A stretch of 27,662 nt of DNA from SHYR01 sp036013055. Its GTDB lineage: Bacteria; Chloroflexota; Dehalococcoidia; UBA2979. The DNA is taken from assembly GCA_036013055.1 (NCBI GenBank), contig DASCQM010000004.1, positions 1 through 27,662 on the forward strand. Reading direction: 5' to 3'. The stretch's first letter is position 1; each line of letters opens with the position of its first letter. The notes beneath the pieces were generated by a model, which made no database searches, was not told where the DNA came from, and saw nothing but the letters and a program-made list of their open reading frames with translations. Below, piece after piece: positions 1 through 8,333 of this stretch. The position numbers and the translations under genes are program-made.

Positions 1-285
1 CTGCTCCGATGCGACGAGGATCGCCACCGCGATCGGCAGGTCGTAGATCGGGCCTTCCTTGCGCACGTCGGCGGGCGCGAGATTGACGGTGATGCGGCGC
101 AGCGGGAAATCGAACCCGGAGTTGCGGATCGCTGAGCGGACGCGCTCGCGCGCCTCCTGCACGGCGGCGTCGGGGAGGCCGACGATGTTGAATGCGGGCA
201 GCCCGCTGCCAATGTCGACCTCGACATCGACCGCGATGCCGTCGACGCCGGTGAGCGCCCCGCTGCGTACGCTGGCAAGAGTCAT
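1..285 (-). CDS. comM: ComM/YifB family Mg-chelatase-like AAA+ ATPase, N-terminal part (cut by window edge)
   Basis: The first 95 codons of a longer gene, read leftward from an ATG at 285 and still open at base 1. The protein begins MTLASVRSGALTG and carries the family's N-terminal signatures VGLPDAAVQEARERVR and ITVNLAPADVRKEG, followed by the YDLPIAVAIL segment. The family is normally about 500 residues: this Lon-protease-like N-domain, a AAA+ core and a C-terminal domain, of which only the first is visible. ComM is a hexameric helicase that promotes branch migration during natural transformation; in many bacteria YifB has no tested role. No Shine-Dalgarno precedes the start. A TAGTCT hexamer ends 7 bases before the ATG, so the transcript may be near leaderless. 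Family assignment is firm; the role here is inferred. Confidence 0.93.
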   Translation of the reverse strand, partial: MTLASVRSGALTGVDGIAVDVEVDIGSGLPAFNIVGLPDAAVQEARERVRSAIRNSGFDFPLRRITVNLAPADVRKEGPIYDLPIAVAILVASEQ

Positions 286-319
286 TGCGCGCAGACTACC
301 GCAGTGTCCGTCGCTTCAA
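286..319 (-). promoter_or_regulatory. Candidate comM promoter, near-leaderless
   Basis: Reading leftward, TTGAAG (319-314) is followed after 15 bases by TAGTCT (298-293), then 7 bases and the comM ATG. The -35 is a good match but the spacer is short. The predicted transcription start falls at or next to the start codon. This promoter lies in the 132-base gap between comM and the disrupted AHSA1 gene, where I see no other feature. Confidence 0.4.
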
Positions 320-417
320 CACTCCGCGGTGGCGCGAGCAGGACGTCGCTGAACATCTCGATGCGATCGAGTCAGCCCGCAGCGCCCTGCTGTCCGGATG
401 CGCTCGCGCCCGGCGAT

Positions 418-1010
418 CTAACGAGAATCAGAGATGGATCCGCGCCGAACCATCGCATTCCAGCGGTACATGTCGCGAAGGTAGCCAACGTAGAACCTGG
501 TCAGTTCATCGTAATCGTGCTCAGCCTCGCGTCCCCCGGCGACGGATTCGAGCCTGTCCACCATCGCGTGCCAGCCAGCCGCGACACCGGGCCACGGAGT
601 GCCCGGTCCGCCTGCCTGTTCTGCCTCATCTCCTCCGCCGGACTCAAGTACAGCGTCCGGCCCCCATGTGTCCAGGAACATGAACATCGTGGTGTGCTCA
701 TCAACCGTGCCCAGTTCGAATCGCATGCCACCGGTTGACGCGTAGTCGCCGGTGTTCTCCACAAAGTCGATGTACTCACGCTCCTTGAAGTCCGCGACCG
801 TGTTGCTCCAGTGGTGATCGAACGCGCCGCCACGACGGAGTTCGAATTTCGTCGGCGGGACGATCCACCACCTTTCGAGGCCTGCGACGGTACTGACGTT
901 TTCCAGACCTCATCAACGGGCGCGTCCAGGCGCCTGACCCAGAGCATCGCGTGTCGATCGACAAGCCGTCCCGCATTTGCGAGCAACCTCTGGCCCGATT
1001 CCGACTGCAT
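418..1010 (-). pseudogene. AHSA1/SRPBCC-domain protein, disrupted by a -1 frameshift
   Basis: Two minus-strand reading frames together give one protein of about 197 residues. The first runs from ATG 1010 (AGGGGGG at about 1015-1020 is a good ribosome site) through VRRLDAPVDEVWK. At the AAAA run (899-902) the reading must move to the other frame, which continues NVSTVAGLERWWIVPP, then FELRRGGAFDHHW and FVENTGDYASTGGMRFELG, to the TAG at 418. That is the usual START-like AHSA1 course: an N-terminal AP.DEVW strand, the WW(I/T)PP-type segment, then FDHHW. The second frame has an in-frame TGA just upstream of the join, so it cannot stand alone. One missing A would explain everything. Family members bind small hydrophobic ligands or act as Hsp90-ATPase-activator homologues; the ligand here is unknown. 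The break could be real decay or an assembly error. Confidence 0.8.
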
Positions 1011-1065
1011 CGATCCCCCCTCGACGGCATGCGCCAAGCGAGCCTTGAAGTGGCGTACTGCGTTG

Positions 1066-1392
1066 CTACTGGAGTGGCGAGTAGTCGGTCGGTCGCATGA
1101 TGTCGGATCGGATGCGGGTGACCAGCGGGCCGTCCTTCTCGGTCTCGGCGAAGATCTTCAATCGCTCCTCGTCCGCACCGAACGCGGCCCACTTCTTCGT
1201 ACGGTCGTCCATGTCCTCGAACGCGAGCATGTAGACGAGATCGTTGCTCCACCCGCCGTGCGCGTAGGTCCAATAGCCGACGGATTCGATGCCGTACTTC
1301 GCGAAGTAGCCGAGCGTGACGTCGCGGAATCGAGCGTTCAGCGCAGCCAGCTTGCCCGGCGCGGCCTGATACGTGCGTAGCTCGTGGATCAT
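1066..1392 (-). CDS. NIPSNAP family protein
   Basis: A 108-residue protein starting MIHELRTYQAAPGKLAALNARFRD, shown here only for orientation. The MI.ELRTY start, the middle YGIESVGYWT and the LVYMLAFEDMDDR segment are typical of the NIPSNAP family, small ferredoxin-like alpha/beta-barrel dimers of unsettled function in bacteria, often near catabolic genes. Length fits a single domain. The ATG (1392-1390) overlaps the rel stop as ATGA, so translation is probably coupled to rel. The disrupted AHSA1 gene follows 55 bases downstream, which suggests a small accessory tail behind rel. No catalytic residues can be assigned. Confidence 0.85.
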   Translation of the reverse strand: MIHELRTYQAAPGKLAALNARFRDVTLGYFAKYGIESVGYWTYAHGGWSNDLVYMLAFEDMDDRTKKWAAFGADEERLKIFAETEKDGPLVTRIRSDIMRPTDYSPLQ

Positions 1393-3560
1393 GAAATTGC
1401 TCCCTGCGAATCCGCGCGGCTGACGATGATCACGCCGCGGATCCCTTCCAGCCTGCTCAGCAGCCCTGAGAACTGGCTGCCACCCTCTGTCTCCAACATC
1501 ACATGCAGCGTCGTCGTGCGGTCGTCGTGCTCCTCGGTGCGCACGCCGACCATGTTCACGCGCTCGCCCGCGATCAGCGTGCTGACGTCGCGCAGCAGGC
1601 CGACGCGGTCCCACGCGAGCACCTGCACGCCCGCCGTGTAGAGCTCTCCCGACGGACCCCAGTCACATTCGACGAGCCGGTCGTGCTCATCTGCGTTGAT
1701 CACGTTGCGGCAGTCGTTGCGGTGCACGGAGACGCCGCGAGCGCGCGTCACGTAGCCCATGATGCCGTCGCCGGGCAGCGGGTTGCAGCATCGCGCGAGC
1801 ACGACGTGCAGGCCGGTGGTGCCGAGCACACGCACCGCTGGTGAACCGCGCACCGGCACGTGCGAGGGAGCGAACTGCGAGGGGTCAGGCTGCGGCGCCT
1901 GGTCCGCGAGCTTCTGCGTGAGGTGCTGCTGCGAGACGTCGCCGTAGCCGATCGCCGCCAGCATGTCGTCGGTGTCGTCGTAGCCGAGGTCCGCAGGCAG
2001 GCCGACCGGCACCGTCGTCAGGCCGAGTCGCTTACGCTCGCGCTCCAGCAGCTCGCGGCCGCGCGTGATGTTCTCGCCGCGCAACTGGCGGCGGAACCAC
2101 TGGCGTACTTTCTGGCGCGCATGGCTGGAGCCGAGGTAGCCGCGCTCATCGACGAGCCAGTCGCGCGAGGGCCCGGCCGACTTGCGACCGCGCTGGATCT
2201 CGACCACGTCGCCGTTCTCAAGCTTCGTGCTCAGCGGGACGAGCCGCCCGTTCACCTTCGCGCCGGCGCACTGGTGGCCGAGGTCGGTATGGATGCGGTA
2301 GGCGAAATCGATCGGCGTCGATCCGGCGGGAAGCACGCGCACCTCTGCCTGTGGCGTGTAGACGAAGACCTGGTCGCGGAAGACGTCCGTCTTCACGGAC
2401 TCCAGGAAGTCTTCCGTCCCTGACGCCTCCTGCTGCCATTCGATCAACTGACGGAGCCAGACCATGCGCTCTTCATCGCGATGGTCGCGCTTGCTCGACT
2501 CTTCCTTGTACTGCCAGTGGGCAGCGACGCCGTACTCCGCGACGTCGTGCATCTCGTAGGTGCGGATCTGCACCTCGAAAGCGTGCGCGTCCGGGCCCAT
2601 CACCGCGGTGTGCAGCGACTGGTACATCGACTCCTTCGGGTTCGCGATGTAGTCGTCGAAGCTGCCGGGGATCGGCGGCCACGTCTGGTGCACGACACCG
2701 AGCGCGTTGTAGGCGTCTGCGGTGCTCTCGACGAGGATGCGCACCGCCAGCAGGTCATGGATCTGGTTGAATGAGCGCCCGTCCGCCTGGTAGCGCTGCA
2801 TCTTGTCGTGGATCGAGTAGAGGTGCTTCACCCGCCCGCTAACCTCGGCGTCGACGCCGGAGTCTTCGAGTGCGTCGCGTAGCAGTTCCTCGACGCCGTG
2901 CACGAATCGCTCGCGCTCGCCGCGCCGCGAACTGACGACGCTGGCGACGCGCCGGTACTGCTCCGGCTCCAGATAGCGGAACGCGAGGTCCTCAAGCTCC
3001 CACTTGAACTGCCAGATGCCGAGGCGGGCCGCGAGCGGCGCGTAGATGTCCATCGTCTCGCGCGCCTTCTCCTGCTGCGTCTCCGGCGAGACGTACTGCA
3101 GCGTGCGCATGTTGTGGAGGCGGTCGGCGATCTTCAGGATCACCACGCGGACATCTTCCGCCATCGCAACGAACATCTTGCGCAGCGTCTCAGCGTCCGC
3201 CGACGCCGTGTCGGGGCTGCCGATGCGCTCGATCTTCGTCGCACCCTCGACGAGCGTCGCGACCTCGACGCCAAAGCGCTTGCGCAGATCGGTGGCGGTG
3301 ACGTCACAGTCCTCGATCACGTCGTGCAGCAGCGAGGCCTGGAGCGTGTTCGGATCCATGCGCAGCGCGGCGACCAGCCGCGTGACGGCGATCGGGTGCG
3401 TGATGTAGGGGTCGCCGGACTTGCGCGTCTGGCCTTCGTGGGACTGCTCGGCGAACTCGTACGCCGACTCGATGTCGCGGACGCGGTCAGGCGGTAGGTA
3501 AGATTCGAGTTCTGCGAAGAGTTCTGCGACGCCGGCAGGCGTCTGGTCGGTCACAACCAT
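1389..3560 (-). CDS. rel: Bifunctional (p)ppGpp synthetase/hydrolase, RelA/SpoT family
   Basis: A full-length 723-residue long RSH protein. Domains in order: HD hydrolase (about 25-190) with metal ligands H55, H79, D80 and D146 (HDVIED, ADRLHNMRTL); synthetase (about 240-350) with KHLYSIHDKM, IHDLLAVRILV, YQSLHT and EVQIRTYEMHDVAEYG; TGS (about 396-456); a CCNPLPGD zinc-finger-like region; and a C-terminal ACT domain. Both active sites look intact, so it should make and degrade (p)ppGpp in response to amino-acid starvation at the ribosome. It is divergent from hisS, a common neighbourhood. Its TGA overlaps the NIPSNAP start. There is no clear Shine-Dalgarno before ATG 3560, and a TAGTCT hexamer ends 9 bases upstream. 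Confidence 0.97.
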   Translation of the reverse strand: MVVTDQTPAGVAELFAELESYLPPDRVRDIESAYEFAEQSHEGQTRKSGDPYITHPIAVTRLVAALRMDPNTLQASLLHDVIEDCDVTATDLRKRFGVEVATLVEGATKIERIGSPDTASADAETLRKMFVAMAEDVRVVILKIADRLHNMRTLQYVSPETQQEKARETMDIYAPLAARLGIWQFKWELEDLAFRYLEPEQYRRVASVVSSRRGERERFVHGVEELLRDALEDSGVDAEVSGRVKHLYSIHDKMQRYQADGRSFNQIHDLLAVRILVESTADAYNALGVVHQTWPPIPGSFDDYIANPKESMYQSLHTAVMGPDAHAFEVQIRTYEMHDVAEYGVAAHWQYKEESSKRDHRDEERMVWLRQLIEWQQEASGTEDFLESVKTDVFRDQVFVYTPQAEVRVLPAGSTPIDFAYRIHTDLGHQCAGAKVNGRLVPLSTKLENGDVVEIQRGRKSAGPSRDWLVDERGYLGSSHARQKVRQWFRRQLRGENITRGRELLERERKRLGLTTVPVGLPADLGYDDTDDMLAAIGYGDVSQQHLTQKLADQAPQPDPSQFAPSHVPVRGSPAVRVLGTTGLHVVLARCCNPLPGDGIMGYVTRARGVSVHRNDCRNVINADEHDRLVECDWGPSGELYTAGVQVLAWDRVGLLRDVSTLIAGERVNMVGVRTEEHDDRTTTLHVMLETEGGSQFSGLLSRLEGIRGVIIVSRADSQGAIS

Positions 3561-3569
3561 CTTCTGTCG

Positions 3570-3598
3570 AGACTATCACGCCCGGATTCACCCGTCAG
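3570..3598 (-). promoter_or_regulatory. Candidate rel promoter
   Basis: Reading leftward, CTGACG (3598-3593), a 17-base spacer and TAGTCT (3575-3570), then 9 bases to the rel ATG. The spacing is canonical. The predicted start point is within about 3 bases of the ATG, so the mRNA would be almost leaderless. It lies in the 160-base divergent gap with hisS. Confidence 0.45.
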
Positions 3599-3720
3599 TG
3601 CGCGCCACCCCGAAGCCGCGTCCGGCTTGCTGGCCTAGATTCGCCCCCAACTACGAACGCCGCGCCGCCCCTTCCGCACGCGCCATCGATACACGTACAG
3701 TCGGAGCAGGAGCGCCGCCG

Positions 3721-4977
3721 ATGCCCGACTTCCAGGCCCCGCGAGGGATGAACGATGTCCTGCCCGAGGATGAGGCGATCTGGCGTCACGTGCGCGAGAC
3801 GACCGAACGCGTGGCGCGGCTCTTCGACTATCGACGGATCGAGACCCCGATCGTCGAGGAACTGGGCGTCTTCACGCGCACGGCCGGCGAAGAGAGCGAC
3901 ATCGTCTCCAAGGAGATGTACGCCTTCGACGACCGCGGCGGCAGTACGCTCGCGCTGCGACCGGAGGGCACGGCCGGGGTCTGCCGCGCCTACCTCGAAC
4001 ACGGCATGGCCAGCCGCCCGCAGCCGGTGCGGCTCTACTACTTCGCCCCCACCTTCCGCTACGACCGCCCGCAGGCAGGACGCTACCGCCAGCACTGGCA
4101 GTTCGGCGTCGAGTGCATCGGCGACCCGTCGCCGGCGGCCGACGTCGAGGTGCTCGAATTGCAGCGCACGCTCTACGCGGAGCTCGGGCTGACCGACTTC
4201 ACGGTGCGTCTCAATTCGATCGGCACCGCCGAGACGCGCGCCGCCTACCGCGAGGTGCTGATGGCGCACTTCGCGCCGCACCTTGAGACGCTCTCCGCCG
4301 ACTCACAGCGACGCTACGAGACGAACGTGATGCGCATCCTCGACTCGAAGGAGGACGCGAACCACCCCGCGCTGCAGGACGCGCCGAGCATCCTCGACTA
4401 CCTCAGCGAGGAAGACACAGAGCACTTCGCTCAGGTCCGCGCGCTGCTCGACGGCCTCGGCGTTGAGTACGAGGTCGACCCGGCGATCGTGCGCGGCCTC
4501 GACTACTACGCGCGGACTGTCTGGGAGTTCCAGCCGCAGGACGCCGGCGGGCAGTCGACGCTCGGCGCGGGCGGGCGCTACGACGGCCTGATCGAGATGC
4601 TCGGCGGCCCCTCGACGCCCGGCACAGGCTTCGCGACGGGCATCGAACGGCTGGTGCTTGAGATCGAGAAGAGCGAGCCCGACCTCGACGACGTGACGCC
4701 GGACGTCTTCACCGTCCCGCTGGGCGATGCAGGCGCAATCGCCGCCGCGCGACTTGCCCGCGACCTGCGGGCGGCGGGAGTCGCGGTGCGCGCGGGCGTG
4801 CCGGGCCGCTCGATGCGAGCGCAGCTCCGCGCCGCCAACTCGTCGGGCGCTCGCTACGCCGTGATCGTCGGCGACGACGAGGCAGCGAAGGGCGTCGCGC
4901 AGCTGAAGCCGCTGCTCGACGACGGCGATCAGCGCGAAGTCGCGCTCGTCGATGTCGCGGGGGCTGTTGCGGACTGA
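3721..4977 (+). CDS. hisS: Histidine-tRNA ligase
   Basis: A 418-residue class II synthetase that charges tRNA-His. I chose ATG 3721 because it gives the normal start MPDFQAPRGMNDVLPEDE and is preceded by AGGAG at 3708-3712; upstream in-frame starts would add about 40 atypical residues. Seen in order: motif 1 region (YRRIETPIVEELGVF), motif 2 with FRYDRPQAGRYRQHWQFGVE, the histidine-specific VRGLDYYARTVWEF and GGRYDGLIEMLGG, motif 3 (GFATGIERL), and a C-terminal anticodon-binding domain starting near VFTVPLGD. All key residues look normal. It is divergent from rel; the next gene starts 82 bases downstream and appears to have its own promoter. Confidence 0.97.
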   Translation: MPDFQAPRGMNDVLPEDEAIWRHVRETTERVARLFDYRRIETPIVEELGVFTRTAGEESDIVSKEMYAFDDRGGSTLALRPEGTAGVCRAYLEHGMASRPQPVRLYYFAPTFRYDRPQAGRYRQHWQFGVECIGDPSPAADVEVLELQRTLYAELGLTDFTVRLNSIGTAETRAAYREVLMAHFAPHLETLSADSQRRYETNVMRILDSKEDANHPALQDAPSILDYLSEEDTEHFAQVRALLDGLGVEYEVDPAIVRGLDYYARTVWEFQPQDAGGQSTLGAGGRYDGLIEMLGGPSTPGTGFATGIERLVLEIEKSEPDLDDVTPDVFTVPLGDAGAIAAARLARDLRAAGVAVRAGVPGRSMRAQLRAANSSGARYAVIVGDDEAAKGVAQLKPLLDDGDQREVALVDVAGAVAD

Positions 4978-5010
4978 CCCGCGCGTCAGGTTCGGTCTGA
5001 CCGCCTCCAG

Positions 5011-5016
5011 TACAAT
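5011..5016 (+). promoter_or_regulatory. Candidate -10 element (TACAAT) for the BNR gene
   Basis: TACAAT in an otherwise G+C-rich gap, 43 bases before the ATG at 5060. The -35 partner is unclear: no good TTGACA-like hexamer sits at 16-18 bases. The 82-base hisS-BNR gap shows no obvious terminator. Confidence 0.35.
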
Positions 5017-5059
5017 TCCAGCTTCGTTAGACCATCACACTCGTGCTGAGGAGTGCGTC

Positions 5060-6315
5060 ATGGCTGATCGCGTTCAGGTGCTCGTCGGCACGCGCAAAGG
5101 GGCGTTCATCTACACGTCAGACGAGCGACGTGAGCGCTGGGAGCTCTCCGAGCCGATGCGCGCGGCTGGGCGGTTTACCACGTGGTCGAGGACCGACGAG
5201 GAACGACGCCCCGGCTGCTCGCAGCGGCGAACAACAACTGGTGGGACCCATCGGTCGCGCGCAGCGACGACGGTGGCGCGACCTGGGATCAGCACTCGGA
5301 GGGGCTGCACTTCCCGTCGGACATGGGCATCTCGATCGGCAACATCTGGCACGTGCGGCTCGGCCTCGAGAGGCAGCCCGGCGTCATCTTCGCCGGAACG
5401 GACCCGGCCGGGCTCTTCCGCAGCGACGACGGCGGGCTCTCGTGGGCGTCGGTCGAGGGCATCAACCGCCACCGGCTGCGCCCGTTCTGGCGGCCCGTCC
5501 CCGGTGCGGAGCAGGGCGTGATGGAGGTCTGGGACACGCAGGGCGAGGAGGAGGCGCAGGCGATCGTCGACGGCCTCGGCGAGCCGATCGAGGATGAGCT
5601 GACGCGGCGGCGTGCGGCAGCGCAGAGCGACCTCTCGGGGATGACACATTCGATCGAGATCGACCCGCGTGACCCGTCCCGCATGTACATCGCAATCAGT
5701 GCCGGCGGCTCGTATGTCACGTCGGACGGCGGCGCGAGCTGGGAGATGTTTCAGCACCAGCCGCAGCCGGTGGAAGCGGTCGGCGAGGCACTGATTTCGC
5801 AGACGGCAGCGAACGTCGCCTCGGACATGGACCCCGCCGCGCACTTCGACATGCACACGATGCGGCTCGACCCGAAGAACCCCGACCGCCTCTGGGGGCA
5901 GGCACACACCGGCGTCTTCCGCTCCGACGACGGCGGGCGCACGTGGGCCGACGTCTCGCCGGACCTGCCGACGTTCCACGCCTTCCCGGTCGCCGTCACA
6001 CGTCGGCAGCCGGACGCCGCGTTCATCGTGCCGCTCGTCGGCGACGACTTCCGCGTCGCGAACGGGCAGCTGACGGTCTACCGCACACGCGACGACGGCG
6101 CATCGTGGCAGCCGCTGACCGAGGGGCTGCCGGGGCCGCACGACTACCAGAGCGTCTACCGCGAGGGCCTCGATACCGACGGGCTGGAGCAGGAGGGCGT
6201 CTACGTCGGCACAAGCAACGGGCAGGTCTACGCCAGCATCGACGGCGGCGACCACTGGTCACGTCTGCCCGGCACGCTGCCGCCGGTGTTGTCGGTGACC
6301 GCTACCGTCTCCTGA
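5060..6315 (+). pseudogene. Asp-box (BNR/sialidase-like) beta-propeller protein, disrupted by a -1 frameshift
   Basis: Starts at ATG 5060 behind GAGGAG (5048-5053) with MADRVQVLVGTRKGAFIYTS, then RERWELSEPMR. Near 5158-5164 (an alternating GC run) the frame has to shift back by one base to continue GWAVYHVVEDRRGTTPRLLAA and on to the TGA at 6315. The second frame meets a TGA about 30 bases upstream of the join, so the two parts belong together; about 418 residues in all. Six Asp-box repeats are visible: SDDGGATW, SDDGGLSW, TSDGGASW, SDDGGRTW, TRDDGASW and SIDGGDHW. They mark a multi-bladed propeller like those in sialidases and YCF48/Vps10-type proteins. There is no signal peptide and no recognisable sialidase active site, so the substrate is unknown and glycosidase activity is not supported. 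The break could be decay or a sequencing error. Confidence 0.82.
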
Positions 6316-6339
6316 CCGGGCGCTAGCCGTCCCCCCTGC

Positions 6340-6345
6340 TATCCT
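6340..6345 (+). promoter_or_regulatory. Candidate -10 element (TATCCT) for leaderless prfA
   Basis: TATCCT ends exactly 6 bases before the prfA ATG at 6352, the geometry expected when transcription starts on the A of the start codon. No convincing -35 is seen; CTGACC at 6312-6317 is too far away. No Shine-Dalgarno is present beyond a weak GAG. Confidence 0.4.
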
Positions 6346-6351
6346 GAGTCG

Positions 6352-7419
6352 ATGCTTGAACGACTGGCAGAAATCGAGGCCCGATTCGAGGAGGTGAACC
6401 GCCTGCTCTCGGATCCTGACGTGATTTCGGATCATCGTCGGCTGGCTGATCTCGGGCGCGAACGCTCCCAGCTCGAATCCACCGTCAATCTGATTCGTCA
6501 GTTCCGCGACGCGACCGACGCGCTCGAGGATGCCCGCGCGCTTGTCCGCGATGGCGACGCCGACGAGAAGGAGCTGGGCCACGAGGAAGAGGACCGCCTC
6601 GGTCCGGAGGTCGAGCGCATCGAGGAAGAGCTGAAGGTCGCGTTGCTCCCTCGCGACCCCGCCGACGAGAAGGACGTGATCGTCGAGATCCGCGCCGGTA
6701 CCGGCGGCGAGGAGGCCGCGCTATTCGCCTCCGACCTCTTCCGCATCTACGCCCGCTACGCCGAGCGGCAGGGCTGGAAGGCCGAGGTGATCAACACGTC
6801 GGACGCCTCGGCCGGCGGCTACAAGGAGATCACGTTCGAGCTGCACGGCACGGGCGCCTACTCGCGCATGAAGTACGAGTCGGGCGTGCATCGGGTGCAG
6901 CGCGTGCCGGAGACGGAGTCGCAGGGCCGCATCCACACGTCGACGGCCACGGTCGCGGTGCTGCCCGAGGTCGACGACGTTGAGGTCGACATCGACTGGA
7001 ACGAGGTGCGCATCGACATCTTCCACTCGGGCGGCGCGGGCGGGCAGAACGTGAACAAGGTCGCGACCGCCGTGCGCTTCACGCATGAGCCGTCCGGCAT
7101 CGTGGTCGCGATGCAGGACGAGCGCTCGCAGGCGAAGAACCGCGTGAAGGCTGAGGCGGTGCTGCGCGCACGGCTCTACCAGATGGAGCGCGAGAAGGCC
7201 GACGCCGAACTCGCCGACGCCCGCCGCGCGCAGGTCGGTACCGGCACTCGCTCAGAGAAGATTCGCACCTACAACTTCCCGCAGGACCGCATCACCGACC
7301 ACCGCGTCGGCATGACGACGCACGGCATGTCGCGCATCTTCGATGGCGAGATCGACGAGCTGATCGACGCCGTCGCGCTCGACGAACAGTCGCGCCTGCT
7401 CCAGGCGACCACGGCCTGA
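6352..7419 (+). CDS. prfA: Peptide chain release factor 1
   Basis: A 355-residue class I release factor that ends translation at UAA and UAG. It starts MLERLAEIEARFEEVNRLL, the usual coiled N-terminal domain. The stop-codon discriminator is P186-E187-T188, the PxT form that distinguishes RF1 from RF2 (SPF). The catalytic GGQ is at 230-232 in SGGAGGQNVNK, whose Gln is the target of PrmC. The C-terminal TYNFPQDRITDHR segment is normal. prmC follows 38 bases downstream, a conserved pairing of substrate and modifying enzyme. Confidence 0.97.
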   Translation: MLERLAEIEARFEEVNRLLSDPDVISDHRRLADLGRERSQLESTVNLIRQFRDATDALEDARALVRDGDADEKELGHEEEDRLGPEVERIEEELKVALLPRDPADEKDVIVEIRAGTGGEEAALFASDLFRIYARYAERQGWKAEVINTSDASAGGYKEITFELHGTGAYSRMKYESGVHRVQRVPETESQGRIHTSTATVAVLPEVDDVEVDIDWNEVRIDIFHSGGAGGQNVNKVATAVRFTHEPSGIVVAMQDERSQAKNRVKAEAVLRARLYQMEREKADAELADARRAQVGTGTRSEKIRTYNFPQDRITDHRVGMTTHGMSRIFDGEIDELIDAVALDEQSRLLQATTA

Positions 7420-7457
7420 CGGCCGGCTCCGTCGCAGGTCGAAGCAGCACCTGAGCG

Positions 7458-8333
7458 ATGCCCCCTCGTATCCGCGGACGCCTGCACGAAGCCGCCCGCC
7501 GCCTGATCGCGGCCGGAGCATCCGACGACATCGACGAGGGCAAGCTGGAAGCTGAGCTGATGTACGCGGAGGCCGCAGGCTGGGATCGCACGCGCGTGCT
7601 CGCCGAGGGCGCGGAGGTGCCCGAGCACGCGACGCTCGCCGCCTTCGAGAAGCTGCTCGAACGTCGAGAGGCACGCGAGCCGCTTGCCTACATCCTCGGG
7701 CGGCGCGAGTTCTACGGACTGACGTTCGAGGTCGGCCCCGGCGTGCTGATCCCGCGACCAGAGACCGAGACGCTCGTCGAGGCGACACTCGCCGCGATCC
7801 GCGAGCACCCCAACCACCGGCGCGTGGTGCGAGCCGTCGATGTCGGCACCGGCTGCGGCGCGATCGCGCTGGCGGTCGCGAAGCACGCGATCAACGTCGA
7901 GATGTTCGCCATCGACACGTCGACGGAGGCGCTGGCCTACGCAGGCCGTAACCGTGAGTCGCTGGGCCTGATGGAGCGCGTCGTGCTGCTCGCGGGTCCG
8001 CTGCTTGAGCCGCTGCCGAAGCGCGTCGAGATCATCGCAACGAACCTGCCCTACATCCCGACGGACGTCTGGGCCGAGCTACCGCCGGAACTGCATGACG
8101 CCGAGCCGCGGCTCGCGTTCGACGGTGGCACGGACGGCCTCGACCTGCTGCGCGGACTGCTCGAAGAGTTGCCCGATCACGTCGCTGACGGCCCGGCAGC
8201 GGTTCTGATCGAGGTTGGTGCGGGGCAGGCGGAAGACGTCGCGGCGCTCTTCGCTCCGTTCGGCGACAGCGCGGTGATCCACGATGACCTCGCGGGCATC
8301 GGTCGGGTCGTCGAGGTGCGACGCGGGTTCTAG
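7458..8333 (+). CDS. prmC: Release factor glutamine N5-methyltransferase
   Basis: A 291-residue protein that methylates the GGQ glutamine of release factors using S-adenosylmethionine. It has an N-terminal helical bundle (about 1-80), LAYILGRREFYGLTFEV, then GVLIPRPETETLVE, and the Rossmann SAM site VDVGTGCGAIALA. The substrate-binding NPPY motif reads N196-L-P-Y199 (NLPYIP), a Pro-to-Leu change at its second position; NLPY is also found in other Rossmann methyltransferases. FDGGTDGLDLLRGLL and the C-terminal IEVGAGQAEDVAALF follow the family. It sits directly behind prfA, which supports the assignment. The start at ATG 7458 has only a weak GAG upstream. Confidence 0.94.
   Translation: MPPRIRGRLHEAARRLIAAGASDDIDEGKLEAELMYAEAAGWDRTRVLAEGAEVPEHATLAAFEKLLERREAREPLAYILGRREFYGLTFEVGPGVLIPRPETETLVEATLAAIREHPNHRRVVRAVDVGTGCGAIALAVAKHAINVEMFAIDTSTEALAYAGRNRESLGLMERVVLLAGPLLEPLPKRVEIIATNLPYIPTDVWAELPPELHDAEPRLAFDGGTDGLDLLRGLLEELPDHVADGPAAVLIEVGAGQAEDVAALFAPFGDSAVIHDDLAGIGRVVEVRRGF

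Noticed and set aside
285..683. Plus-strand frame across the comM-AHSA1 gap with a protein-like start
   Set aside because: It overlaps the AHSA1 frames antisense, has no ribosome site and turns into low-quality Arg/Pro-rich sequence, as expected for a shadow frame.
899..902. Programmed -1 frameshifting in the AHSA1 gene
   Set aside because: The local sequence GGAAAAC does not fit X-XXY-YYZ in the reading frame and no downstream stem-loop is apparent; an indel is simpler.
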